Position numbers and translations under genes: made by a program. A stretch of DNA of 45,964 nucleotides from a virus: IMG/VR virus record IMGVR_UViG_3300017928_000004, positions 1 to 45,964 of that record; one strand, written 5' to 3'. The notes below the pieces were generated by a model. It was given only the letters and a program-made list of their open reading frames with translations. It was not told where the DNA came from and did no database searches. Shown piece by piece: positions 14,860 through 22,136 of the stretch. The stretch's first letter is position 1, and every line of letters starts with the position of its first letter.

Positions 14860-15447
14860 CTATCGCTTCAGCCTCTCGTTAGCCCTGTTCCACCACGCCA
14901 GCACCGCCTGATAGTCCGACTCGGGGAGCGCGGCCACCTGCGAAGGCGTCATGTGCATCAGCCCGAACCAGAGCTGGCCGTAGCCGTGTCCCTCATCCGT
15001 TGCGAAGTAGTCGTTCAGCTTCTTGCCCAACTCCAGGGTCATGTTGCTGGTTGACATCACGAAGTAGAACGCTGGGTCGATGTGCTCTGGGTGCTCCACC
15101 GCGAAGGACTTCCACCTGTCGGGCTCCAAGCTAGTCCTGACGAGCAGGGCCTCTTTCATCCTCCTGAACGCCGACTCCTCGGCAGAGTCCAGCGGCAGCG
15201 GGTCGGGCTTGCCGTCCTTGGTGTGCAGGAGCTTGAAGAAGAACGGCAGTCTAGTCAGGAGCGTAAGCTCGCCATGCCTCAAGCGGTGAAACTTGTAGGT
15301 CGCCTTCTCCGCGAGGTAGACAACGGGACGTTCGAAGTTGGGGTCCTCGATGTGCGACAGTATCTCTTGAGAAGCGAGCCGTTCTTTCGTCAGGAGCGCC
15401 CGCAGGTCATCGAAACTCAGCTTATTCCCACTTGCGACATTATCCAT
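14860..15447 (-). CDS. Tail assembly chaperone-like protein, 195 aa
   Basis: Helical, soluble protein between the tail completion and tape-measure genes. The segment 'HMTPSQVAALPESDYQAVLA' followed by 'WWNRANERLKR' resembles the end of tail assembly chaperones and of gpG/GT-type proteins. No second frameshifted product was evident. The start overlaps the preceding gene by 31 nt. The call rests mostly on order. Confidence 0.5.
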   Translation of the reverse strand: MDNVASGNKLSFDDLRALLTKERLASQEILSHIEDPNFERPVVYLAEKATYKFHRLRHGELTLLTRLPFFFKLLHTKDGKPDPLPLDSAEESAFRRMKEALLVRTSLEPDRWKSFAVEHPEHIDPAFYFVMSTSNMTLELGKKLNDYFATDEGHGYGQLWFGLMHMTPSQVAALPESDYQAVLAWWNRANERLKR

Positions 15448-15785
15448 GATTGCACGTATCCTGCTAGGTCGTTGACCGTGTCCTCGGTAGCCTGCTCAAG
15501 AACCGCTCTCCCCTCCATGCGAACCGAGCCCGTCTCTAATATCTGCGCGTATGGGGCTAGGCAATCGACCATCACCGACATGTCGTCAATCTGGACATCA
15601 TACCAGCCAGTAGAATACTCCCCGGTGATGACGTTGTAGAGGGTCTGCGACAGCATCAGCAAGTCGGGCATCACTATCGCGTCCACGGCCTCTTTCAGCC
15701 CTTCGCCTAGGTTCGAGATTGCCGATTGGACTGACTCCTGCATGGCGTCGAACTGGCTGGTATCCACCGTGATGACGATGGACAT
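15417..15785 (-). CDS. Tail completion / neck-like protein, 122 aa
   Basis: 'NVITGEYSTGWYDVQIDDMS' and 'LAPYAQILETGSVRMEGRAV' match the pattern of HK97 gp10-like neck/tail-completion proteins (Tyr-Ser-Thr-Gly ... Ala-Pro-Tyr-Ala ... Glu-x-Gly). An N-terminal helix precedes this. It lies between the tail tube and chaperone genes. Confidence 0.6.
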   Translation of the reverse strand: MSIVITVDTSQFDAMQESVQSAISNLGEGLKEAVDAIVMPDLLMLSQTLYNVITGEYSTGWYDVQIDDMSVMVDCLAPYAQILETGSVRMEGRAVLEQATEDTVNDLAGYVQSWIMSQVGIS

Positions 15786-15794
15786 CGATTGCCC

Positions 15795-16226
15795 CTAGCT
15801 CTGGCTTACAGTTGGTGCCAGTCCCAGTATGCCTTTCGTCTTGAACATCACGGCTCCGTCCTTCGTGAACTTGTGCTCGAAGTCCGTGAACTTGCCCGAG
15901 GCCGTCCACGTCCTAGCTCCCGACAGCGTCGCAGTAGTATCGGACTCCCTCCATGTGAAGCCGTAGGTCGAGACGACGCCTGAGGTGATGGCTATCAGGT
16001 TCTCCCAGCGGTTGTCAGGGGAGCCTATGCCGTCTAGCGTGACCTCGCCGTGGAAGACCCCCGTTCCCAAGTATGGGTTGTTGGTGCCGGTCACGACTTC
16101 CTCGTGTATCTTGTAGCCCCACTTCACGGTGATGTCAGCTATCGCGGCGTAGGTGACGCCTGAAATCGTGATGGTAGTCTGCGCGGCCCAGAACGTCTGC
16201 GTCCGGTCGGGAGGCGAAATCGCCAT
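15795..16226 (-). CDS. Major tail tube-like protein, 143 aa
   Basis: All-beta: 'TTITISGVTYAAIADITVKW', 'GVFHGEVTLDGIGSPDN' and 'FTDFEHKFTKDGAVMFKTKG'. The size, the 'GEVTLDG' strand and the position at the head of the tail operon fit a tail tube subunit. First of the tail genes after the regulatory zinc-protein cluster. Confidence 0.6.
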   Translation of the reverse strand: MAISPPDRTQTFWAAQTTITISGVTYAAIADITVKWGYKIHEEVVTGTNNPYLGTGVFHGEVTLDGIGSPDNRWENLIAITSGVVSTYGFTWRESDTTATLSGARTWTASGKFTDFEHKFTKDGAVMFKTKGILGLAPTVSQS

Positions 16227-16269
16227 AGTCTACTCTGGGTTGAAGGCTGTCGCTCTGCCTTAAAGAACT

Positions 16270-16623
16270 CTATGTGAGTCTCGTGGGCTGATGTCCCTTG
16301 GCGTAGCAGGCTTGGATTGCCTTGGTGTCGCGGATGTCCATGTCCCCACAGTGGACGCACCTGAGGAAGACGGTGGCCTTCTCTCTGCCGCCTGTCTTCT
16401 CGATAGAACGTTTCAGCGAGTGTCCCAATCCGGCGCATCTCAACAGCTTTGACCTGTTCGCAAGGTCGATGTCGATGTTCTCGGCCTCGCAGTGCGCCTT
16501 CCCTCTGGTCTCATACCGCCACCAGTTGGCCTCTCTGAGCGCCGTCCAGTTGTCTCCCGCGCCGAGGGCCTTGCCTTCGGCCTCTGGGCTGTATGGGTCG
16601 TATTCCTTGTCAGTCAGTTTCAA
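16270..16623 (-). CDS. Zinc-binding protein, 117 aa
   Basis: TTG start MKLTDKEYDPYSPEAEG. It contains 'VFLRCVHCGDMDIRD' and two related units ending in Cys-x4-Gly-His ('SKLLRCAGLGHSLKR', 'IQACYAKGHQPTRLT'). The same unit, 'SIDIELRDSAKLRSCWADGH', appears at the end of the frameshifted gene at 30790. Function unknown. Confidence 0.6.
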   Translation of the reverse strand: MKLTDKEYDPYSPEAEGKALGAGDNWTALREANWWRYETRGKAHCEAENIDIDLANRSKLLRCAGLGHSLKRSIEKTGGREKATVFLRCVHCGDMDIRDTKAIQACYAKGHQPTRLT

Positions 16624-16756
16624 TCACCTTAGCCACCTGTCGCCCAACCAGAGGCTTATGGGCTGTGATGTCTCCACAATCACAAACCCACAATAGCGGC
16701 TTCCATTCATGGGCGTGATAATCGCCAGATACTATCATGTCTTCTTTGTCGGTCAT
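16610..16756 (-). CDS. Small hypothetical protein, 48 aa
   Basis: MTDKEDMIVSGDYHAHEWKP, then 'LLWVCDCGDITAHKPLVG'. C-x-C plus several His could bind metal. The ATG overlaps the stop of the zinc-ribbon gene upstream, and its end overlaps the TTG of the 117-aa gene. Confidence 0.5.
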   Translation of the reverse strand: MTDKEDMIVSGDYHAHEWKPLLWVCDCGDITAHKPLVGRQVAKVIETD

Positions 16757-16851
16757 TTCCAATACCTGCTCTTGCACTTGGGGCACATCTTCGGCTCGCC
16801 TTCAGTCCTTGGAATCCATTCGTAGGAACACTTTCGGCACTTCAGCTTCAT
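16753..16851 (-). CDS. Archaeal-type zinc-ribbon protein, 32 aa
   Basis: MKLKCRKCSYEWIPRTEGEP, then 'KMCPKCKSRYWK'. Two CxxC pairs separated by about 16 residues, with 'YEWIPR' and 'CPKCKSRYW', match a very common archaeal mini zinc ribbon. Leaderless behind the operator-flanked TATA box at 16875. Confidence 0.65.
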   Translation of the reverse strand: MKLKCRKCSYEWIPRTEGEPKMCPKCKSRYWK

Positions 16852-16859
16852 GCCTCGCT

Positions 16860-16902
16860 CTTACCGATGATAAGTATATTAACCCTTCTTACCGATGATA
16901 AG
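16860..16902. promoter_or_regulatory. Bidirectional TATA box flanked by two 15-bp operators
   Basis: CTTACCGATGATAAG occurs identically at 16860-16874 and 16888-16902, and each copy is nearly palindromic (CTTA...TAAG). TATATTAA sits between them at 16875-16882. The box is about 27-32 nt from the minus start at 16851 and about 30 nt from the plus start at 16910. A repressor on these sites would cover the TATA box and silence both directions. Confidence 0.7.
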
Positions 16903-16909
16903 AACGCAC

Positions 16910-17059
16910 ATGATGGTAAGCACGAGCCAATCAAGCGTCGAGCAAACAAGTAATCATCACATCCAGTCATCCACTCAAGCAGTTAGCTTAGCAGGCAAAC
17001 AGACAGACTCGCTCTCCAAGCATGATGCCGTGAAACACGCAAGGACGGTGATTCTATAA
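16910..17059 (+). CDS. Small Ser/Gln-rich protein, 49 aa
   Basis: MMVSTSQSSVEQTSNHHIQS, then 'VSLAGKQTDSLSKHDAVKH'. It is the first open frame behind the operator-flanked TATA box and ends 1 nt before the next ATG. Polar, no motif. It may be a real peptide or a leader. Confidence 0.4.
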   Translation: MMVSTSQSSVEQTSNHHIQSSTQAVSLAGKQTDSLSKHDAVKHARTVIL

Positions 17060-17060
17060 C

Positions 17061-17756
17061 ATGGATTACAAAAACGACTTCAACAAACTAGACGACCAAT
17101 GGTATGAATGGCAACTGAAAATCGACAGGCTCTACGCCAGACAGGATGAGGCCAACACCGAGTTCTACAAGGGCAAGGAGATGATTCGAGTCATACAGGA
17201 GCGCACGACGGACTTCGCGCAGGGTAACGAGAAGCGCAAACGAGACACATCCACAAGGACGACCCAGAAAATCTCCAAGGTCAAGAACGACATCCCCCTG
17301 CATAAGTTCGAGGTCAAAGACGGCACCCTCATCGCTCCGCTCGCGGGGCACTACGGCATCATCAAAAACGGATTCGCAAGGGTCATCAGCGCGATGGGCA
17401 AGGCGAAATACTGGGCTCCACCAGTGGACTTGCTCACGGTCTACGGCCCCCACGGCGAGGACAACGGCACTCCAATCGGCAACGCCCCAGCAGACAGAAT
17501 ATCAGTGGAAATGCAGACAATGCACAGCAAGAGAGACGACGGCAGGATGGTCATGGTTCCCGTCGTGTGGGAAGTGGTGGAGAACCGTGGCCCCTTCTCG
17601 CTCTTCCTGAAGCAGAACGCCATCTGTCCTCTCGGCCCAAAGGAAATTCAGGCCATCATACACGGCATGGGCAGCATCCCATTCGGCCCCAACAAGCGCG
17701 GTAGCGTCTCGACAACGACCTTCAGGGAGACAGACGCGCCCAAGTGGGCCACCTAG
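17061..17756 (+). CDS. Hypothetical protein, 231 aa
   Basis: N-terminal helical, charged region (MDYKNDFNKLDDQWYEWQLK, likely coiled coil to about residue 75), then an alpha/beta domain with 'GTLIAPLAGHYGIIKNGFAR' and 'VMVPVVWEVVENRGPFSLFL'. No family recognised. It sits alone inside the minus-strand virion block, behind a strongly controlled promoter and before a hairpin terminator, so it may be expressed at a time different from its neighbours. Confidence 0.7.
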   Translation: MDYKNDFNKLDDQWYEWQLKIDRLYARQDEANTEFYKGKEMIRVIQERTTDFAQGNEKRKRDTSTRTTQKISKVKNDIPLHKFEVKDGTLIAPLAGHYGIIKNGFARVISAMGKAKYWAPPVDLLTVYGPHGEDNGTPIGNAPADRISVEMQTMHSKRDDGRMVMVPVVWEVVENRGPFSLFLKQNAICPLGPKEIQAIIHGMGSIPFGPNKRGSVSTTTFRETDAPKWAT

Positions 17757-17827
17757 ACAATCGCACACCCACTCAGCCACACAGCTACACATTCAGCCAC
17801 GCAGCCAGACAGTCGAGCCTACGACCA

Positions 17828-17859
17828 GGCAGGCGCTCTCGGGTGCCTGCCTCCTTTTT
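17828..17859 (+). terminator. Hairpin and T-run terminator
   Basis: GGCAGGC (17828-17834) pairs with GCCTGCC (17845-17851) across a 10-nt loop and is followed by CCTTTTT. It ends the plus-strand unit of the 231-aa gene just before the converging minus-strand gene at 17862. Confidence 0.7.
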
Positions 17860-17861
17860 GT

Positions 17862-18281
17862 TTAGAGCAAGTATCTGACTCGGTATTGTAATTCGCCCCT
17901 CGCAAAAGTCGCCAAGGCCAACGGATGGGTCTCACTCAGGAACCTCGGCGTCGGAATCCCAGTGTGGTTCCCCGACAGGTCCGAGCCCCAAGCGTATCCT
18001 GACACAGTCAACTTGAGGTCGCCAATCCTCTGCTCCACTATGGCTATGCTTGAGCCTGAATCTGTGACACCTGAAGATGTGGCCGTGACATCATGGTGAT
18101 ACACCTCGCATGTGACCGTGTCCGCTACCTCGGTGTAGAAGGAATTGGTGTAAGGCACACCCATGCTCCGCGAGAGCCTGAGCCCGATGAAGTCGGTGGG
18201 GCCCGAGACCCTGAACGAAGAGAGGGCATCGCCTGAGTTGACCACTCTAGCCGCCGTGATGTAGGAGTTGCCCGAGACCAC
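17862..18281 (-). CDS. Virion-associated Ser-Gly-rich protein, 139 aa
   Basis: Strand-rich: 'NSYITAARVVNSGDALSSFR', 'FIGLRLSRSMGVPYTNSFYT', 'LKLTVSGYAWGSDLSGNHTG'. Last gene of the head operon, so probably a connector, neck or decoration component. The GTG at 18281 is the first usual start, but 16 residues upstream in the same frame ('PDTVRIFLNAIQSGLV') also look coding and lack a standard start after a C7 run. Confidence 0.5.
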   Translation of the reverse strand: MVSGNSYITAARVVNSGDALSSFRVSGPTDFIGLRLSRSMGVPYTNSFYTEVADTVTCEVYHHDVTATSSGVTDSGSSIAIVEQRIGDLKLTVSGYAWGSDLSGNHTGIPTPRFLSETHPLALATFARGELQYRVRYLL

Positions 18282-18330
18282 GAGGCCGGACTGGATGGCG
18301 TTGAGGAATATCCTGACAGTGTCGGGGGGG

Positions 18331-18525
18331 CTAGTGGATAAGGTAGCCCACCACGAAGAGCAAGCCGCCCAGCAGGGGCATCACCACCGACATCCTTGCG
18401 ACCGTCCTCTCTAGCGAGACTATCGACTTGTTGTTGAGGACGACCGTGTCCTTGAGGTCGCGCATGGATGTCTCCAGCGTTGACAGTCGGTTCTCCACCA
18501 CCAGCTTGTAGGACTCCTCGCTCAT
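18331..18525 (-). CDS. XhlA/holin-like small membrane protein, 64 aa
   Basis: MSEESYKLVVENRLSTLETS, a coiled coil to about residue 43, then one membrane segment 'MSVVMPLLGGLLFVVGYLIH' at the extreme C-terminus. This layout matches hemolysin XhlA-type phage proteins that work with holins. The ATG overlaps the stop of the upstream gene (ATGA). Lysis function is inferred from architecture only. Confidence 0.55.
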   Translation of the reverse strand: MSEESYKLVVENRLSTLETSMRDLKDTVVLNNKSIVSLERTVARMSVVMPLLGGLLFVVGYLIH

Positions 18526-19022
18526 CCTCCGAAGTCCCTCGCCTGTGAAACGTCCCAGTAGGACACGGGGTTGCCGTATTCGTCGAAGCCTTGGGGTTGC
18601 GCGCTGTTGTAGACGAAGAACCACGGATGCAGCATTTTCAAGTATTCCTTCGCAATCATCAAATGGTTCCGAATGAAGTCCTCGTAGGTCTTCTGCTGCG
18701 CGCCCTGCCTCGATATGGCGAGCCCCTGCGCCGTGACGTTGAAGCCGTCCGTGATTGTCAATCCAGCGAGGTTAGCAGCTAGAACCCCTGCCGCGTATTG
18801 GACTTCATACTGCTTGACCCACTGGTTGCCGAGGACGCTCGGATTGGAGCTGGGGCCGCCCACGCCTGTCCAGCCTTGGAGGGAAGCGTTGGCTTCTTGA
18901 ATCTTCGAGTAGATGACCCCCGAGGCGACGTTGGAGTTATTGAAAAGCGTGAAGACGGCTCCCGACTGGGCTAGGAACTCGTTGGCGACATCGAAAACGG
19001 TGGCTACTGTCCCCAGCGACAT
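18522..19022 (-). CDS. Head-tail connector-like protein, 166 aa
   Basis: Predominantly helical: 'MSLGTVATVFDVANEFLAQS', 'YAAGVLAANLAGLTITDGFN', 'YEDFIRNHLMIAKEYLKMLH'. The size and position after the capsid genes suit an adaptor or connector. No diagnostic motif; the role comes from order. Confidence 0.5.
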   Translation of the reverse strand: MSLGTVATVFDVANEFLAQSGAVFTLFNNSNVASGVIYSKIQEANASLQGWTGVGGPSSNPSVLGNQWVKQYEVQYAAGVLAANLAGLTITDGFNVTAQGLAISRQGAQQKTYEDFIRNHLMIAKEYLKMLHPWFFVYNSAQPQGFDEYGNPVSYWDVSQARDFGG

Positions 19023-19046
19023 AAGAGAACGGATAGCCCTGTGAGG

Positions 19047-19448
19047 TTAAAGGATTTCCACCTGAGGCTCGGCCGGCTTGCAGTTCTCGCAGATAGTCGC
19101 TTCCTTCATCACCGGCTCCCTGCACACGAGACACTTCGGTCGATACTGCGCGTCCCACTTCGCATACTTGCGGAACCATGCTTTGTAGTTGTTTCCCCTT
19201 GCTATGTATCCGCATCTCGAACATCTGGCACCCCAACTGTCGTTGGACCTCATGCTGAAGCCCGACCGCTCCCACGCATGGTTGCAGTCTCCAGAGGACT
19301 CGGCCCAAGTAGCCTTGGCGACAGGGATGATTGGCATCCCACAGCGAGTGCAGAACTTGGCGCCGTCCTTCCAGTCCTTCCACTGGTGCTTGTGCTTTTT
19401 GGCCTTCAGCGCGTCCTCAAGTCGGCGAGGCTTGCGAAAAGGAGCCAT
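19047..19448 (-). CDS. Multi-zinc-finger protein, 133 aa
   Basis: Basic N-terminus (MAPFRKPRRLEDALKAKKHK), then CxxC pairs in 'AKFCTRCGMPIIP', 'GARCSRCGYIARG', 'PKCLVCREPVM' and 'TICENCKPAE', enough for two zinc ribbons. It lies among the head genes although it does not look structural. It may bind nucleic acid. Confidence 0.6.
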   Translation of the reverse strand: MAPFRKPRRLEDALKAKKHKHQWKDWKDGAKFCTRCGMPIIPVAKATWAESSGDCNHAWERSGFSMRSNDSWGARCSRCGYIARGNNYKAWFRKYAKWDAQYRPKCLVCREPVMKEATICENCKPAEPQVEIL

Positions 19449-19524
19449 AGCAGACCTGCTGTTCGGGCAGAGTGTAGGCGCCGCTCAGGGACGAGCCGAT
19501 GTCGGGCCAGTAGAGCGTAGGCAA
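19417..19524 (-). CDS. Tiny protein with SG motif, 35 aa (tentative)
   Basis: The TTG at 19524 follows the TAG of the upstream gene directly (TAGTTG, as also before 40674): MPTLYWPDIGSSLSGAYTLP, then 'EQQVCYGSFSQASPT'. It overlaps the next gene by 32 nt. The Ser-Gly motif resembles that of neighbouring virion proteins. Weak support. Confidence 0.25.
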   Translation of the reverse strand: MPTLYWPDIGSSLSGAYTLPEQQVCYGSFSQASPT

Positions 19525-19764
19525 CTAGATAGGTGCCTCGTCGATTAGCTTCTTGAGGGCTTGCCTGAGCCGTTCCGCGCAGACCTCACCAAGTCGCTCC
19601 CCATCGAACTTCGGAACCTCATGCTCTCCTATCTTCTGGGTGGTTTCCTTCATGGTCGAATGGGTGGCGCACTCGAACATCACCATCCCGAGCCCGTTGA
19701 AACCTATTCGTATCTTGCATGGTTCTTGCTTGACTGGCCTGCTCAGTGTGGCTGATTCGCTCAT
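19525..19764 (-). CDS. Hypothetical protein, 79 aa
   Basis: MSESATLSRPVKQEPCKIRI, then 'GMVMFECATHSTMKETTQK' and a C-terminal helix 'CAERLRQALKKLIDE'. The ATG overlaps the stop of the upstream gene (ATGA). No family recognised. Confidence 0.5.
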   Translation of the reverse strand: MSESATLSRPVKQEPCKIRIGFNGLGMVMFECATHSTMKETTQKIGEHEVPKFDGERLGEVCAERLRQALKKLIDEAPI

Positions 19765-20231
19765 CCGACGACGACCTTTTCAACCTTCGGCTGAACCCAT
19801 GTGCCGTCCTTCTTGACCCAAGGGCCACTCGGAAATGGGCCATGTTTTGGACAGTAAATCCACTGAGAGACTTCGCGTTCCTTGAATTGCAGTTGGCCCC
19901 CACCCTCGTTCTCGTCGGTCTCGAAAATCATCTTCTTGACCCTCGCCACGATGAGCTTCATCCTGCACTTGGAGCCGTTCTCCTGCTTCACGCCGCATGA
20001 TTCTGTGATTTGGAACTGCATCGGCGTCTTGCCGCCTTCGCCCTGCGGTGGTTCTGCCGTCCACTCTCTGGGCTCCCTCAGGAACTTCAGCTTGGTGGGC
20101 GGGTTGTCCCTAGAAGAGACTGGGCCTATCACGAGGTCTGGCCCCACCTTCACGCCTATGCCCTTGTTGATGGCGTCCGTCAGGTCGATTATCTTGATGA
20201 TGGGTCGGTCAGGGTCGGGTTTCTCAGACAT
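19761..20231 (-). CDS. Hypothetical protein with possible zinc site, 156 aa
   Basis: 'IIKIIDLTDAINKGIGVKVG' forms an N-terminal alpha/beta part. A later region has 'ESCGVKQENGSKCRMKLIV' and 'WIYCPKHGPFPSGPWVKKDG', so three Cys and a His may bind metal. It lies between capsid-associated genes; the role is unknown. Confidence 0.5.
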   Translation of the reverse strand: MSEKPDPDRPIIKIIDLTDAINKGIGVKVGPDLVIGPVSSRDNPPTKLKFLREPREWTAEPPQGEGGKTPMQFQITESCGVKQENGSKCRMKLIVARVKKMIFETDENEGGGQLQFKEREVSQWIYCPKHGPFPSGPWVKKDGTWVQPKVEKVVVG

Positions 20232-20267
20232 GGACTCTCAGGGAGAGGATGCGCGTATTTGAGCGTT

Positions 20268-20693
20268 CTATATCTGTCTGCCTGCGTATGTCACTAGGAG
20301 GTTGTAGGGCTGGGCGAAGCCCGATGCGCCCACGAAGGTCGAGAAGCCGCTGGTCGTGATGAAGTCGTAGTTGACGAACAACGGAGTGAGTTCTGTGACG
20401 GAACCGCTCGCCCTGCCGTAGAGGTGATAGAGGATGTTCGCCCCCGACGCCGTGGAGCCGCCCGACGTGGTGCTCTGGCCGGTCGCCACTATGACTGCGG
20501 CCCCTGAAGTCCCCGCGCCCGTGAACCCCGAGACCGACTGCAGGACGACGGACTTTATCAGCAGCTGAGGGCCAGCGACGTTCACAAGGCCGCCCGTGTT
20601 GAGCGACGTTGAGAAGGCCGTGTTTGAAGCGAGCCAGACGCCGGTGACTCCCGACGCCGAGTAGGTCTGTTCCGTGTTGATGAAAGAGGCCAT
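20268..20693 (-). CDS. Capsid-associated Ser-Gly-rich protein, 141 aa
   Basis: Beta-rich: 'TEQTYSASGVTGVWLASNTA', 'LLIKSVVLQSVSGFTGAGTS', 'YNLLVTYAGRQI'. It directly follows the major capsid gene, a position often used by decoration or head-completion proteins. No named family. Confidence 0.5.
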   Translation of the reverse strand: MASFINTEQTYSASGVTGVWLASNTAFSTSLNTGGLVNVAGPQLLIKSVVLQSVSGFTGAGTSGAAVIVATGQSTTSGGSTASGANILYHLYGRASGSVTELTPLFVNYDFITTSGFSTFVGASGFAQPYNLLVTYAGRQI

Positions 20694-20705
20694 TCTCTAT
20701 GGCTC

Positions 20706-21644
20706 CTAGCTCGTGGCGAGACTGGTTATCATATACCCAGCCTGAGACCTTGCGACGTAAGCCTTGAACCTCGTGGTGATGAAGACCCTGAACTCGTCGG
20801 TCGAGGGCCAGAAGATTGACTCCGCAGTCGGGGGGCGCTTCTCCACGAAGAACCCTAGCGGGGAATACATGTTGTTGACGTTGGCGCCGTTGGCTGCCAG
20901 AGCGTAGACGGTCCCTGCGGTGGCGACGTTGCTGACCCAGACGTTGTAGCCGTGAAGCAGTCCGATTGGTGCCGTTGCTTGCTGGAGGGCTCCCTGCACA
21001 CCGACATTGGTTCGTCCGTAGTAGAAGGCTGAGACGTAGTTCGGAATCCTGATGAGGTCTGCCGCGTTGATGGCGTTGAAGATTAGGTCTGAGATGAGGT
21101 AGTTGTTGGGGTCCTTCTCTACGTTGGCCTTGCACGTCCTGATGTCCAGTTGCGAGAAGACGTTGGCGAGGTCGAAGCCTGTCCCTGTGAAGCCTACGAA
21201 GTTGCTGGTTCCTGCGGCGTGGGCCGTGGACGAGAGAGCCGCGTTGAGCGTCTGTTCCACATGCTTGTCCCTGGTGTATTGGGTCTTGTAGGTGATGCGC
21301 TGGAGGTAGTCCTGCATCACTGGTAGCTGGAGGTCTTCCGTCACTGTTCTTGGAATCCTGATTGAGTCGCCCCAGAACTGCGGAGTCACGGTTGACTTGC
21401 TGTATGGGGTCATGTCCACGGGGATGTCCTCTGACTCACCGATGGGCAGTATCGTGGGCTGCGAGGTGGGGATGTTCTGAAGCGCGAACGTGACCGCTGG
21501 GACCTGCCTGTCTGCGATTGAGTAGTAGGTGAGGGTGTTGACGAAGATGTTGGCAGGGAAGACGGCCTGGATTATCCTCGTGGAGAGTTCAGGGTAGGCG
21601 AACTCTGTCTGCGTCGTGACTAGCTGCCCTACTGAAATTGACAT
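20706..21644 (-). CDS. Major capsid protein, HK97 fold
   Basis: 312 aa. N-arm 'MSISVGQLVTTQTEFAYPEL', E-loop/strand region 'ALQNIPTSQPTILPIGESED', spine helix 'EDLQLPVMQDYLQRITYKTQ' and 'YTRDKHVEQTLNAALSSTA', then P-domain strands ('SDLIFNAINAADLIRIPNYV', 'LLHGYNVWVSNVATAG') and 'VEKRPPTAESIFWPSTDEFR'. This is the usual order of HK97-type capsid proteins. It is preceded by the decoration and protease-scaffold genes. Unlike the tail proteins it has no Ser-Gly pairs. Confidence 0.8.
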   Translation of the reverse strand: MSISVGQLVTTQTEFAYPELSTRIIQAVFPANIFVNTLTYYSIADRQVPAVTFALQNIPTSQPTILPIGESEDIPVDMTPYSKSTVTPQFWGDSIRIPRTVTEDLQLPVMQDYLQRITYKTQYTRDKHVEQTLNAALSSTAHAAGTSNFVGFTGTGFDLANVFSQLDIRTCKANVEKDPNNYLISDLIFNAINAADLIRIPNYVSAFYYGRTNVGVQGALQQATAPIGLLHGYNVWVSNVATAGTVYALAANGANVNNMYSPLGFFVEKRPPTAESIFWPSTDEFRVFITTRFKAYVARSQAGYMITSLATS

Positions 21645-21647
21645 CTA

Positions 21648-22136
21648 CTAGAACAACTCCACCGGGATTAGCTGTCCCGAGTTCGTCGTGAGGCTGAGCG
21701 CCGCGCCGCCCGGTGCGCCCGTGCCTCCGTAGAACGGCGAGTAGAACCCTACAACGTCTATCGCGCCCGAGGTGTTGCCGAGCGTGACCCATCCCGAGTA
21801 GGTGTATGAGAGCTGAAGCTCGGTGCCCGGAGCGAGAGACGCCCCGCCCGAGTTGACCCCGTCGAAGAAGCACCTGACCCGTCCCCTGATGGTGGTCGCC
21901 AAGCTGCCGCTCACTCCCTGGTAGAGCGTGACCCCGAACACGTCCTGAGGGTCTTCCGTCCCCACCGTCTGGATGAGCCCTGAGCCCATGAGCTTGACTA
22001 TGGTTCCCGCCGGGATGGTGCTGGTGCCCGTGAAGCCCCCGAGTAGCGCGCTCCTCGCGCTGCCTTCCTTCCTCTGAATCTCTATCGCTGTGCTCTCTGT
22101 GACCGGCGTTGGACGGGGCGCTCCGAACTGCGACAT
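21648..22136 (-). CDS. Capsid decoration/stabilisation-like protein, 162 aa
   Basis: After a disordered start (SQFGAPRPTPVTESTA), a beta-tulip-like run 'STIPAGTIVKLMGSGLIQTV', 'DVFGVTLYQGVSGSLATTI', 'RGRVRCFFDGVNSGGASLAP' and 'GTELQLSYTYSGWVTLG' fits DUF2190 / lambda gpD-like capsid cement proteins. It lies between protease and capsid genes as usual. It starts right after the protease stop. Confidence 0.65.
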   Translation of the reverse strand: MSQFGAPRPTPVTESTAIEIQRKEGSARSALLGGFTGTSTIPAGTIVKLMGSGLIQTVGTEDPQDVFGVTLYQGVSGSLATTIRGRVRCFFDGVNSGGASLAPGTELQLSYTYSGWVTLGNTSGAIDVVGFYSPFYGGTGAPGGAALSLTTNSGQLIPVELF

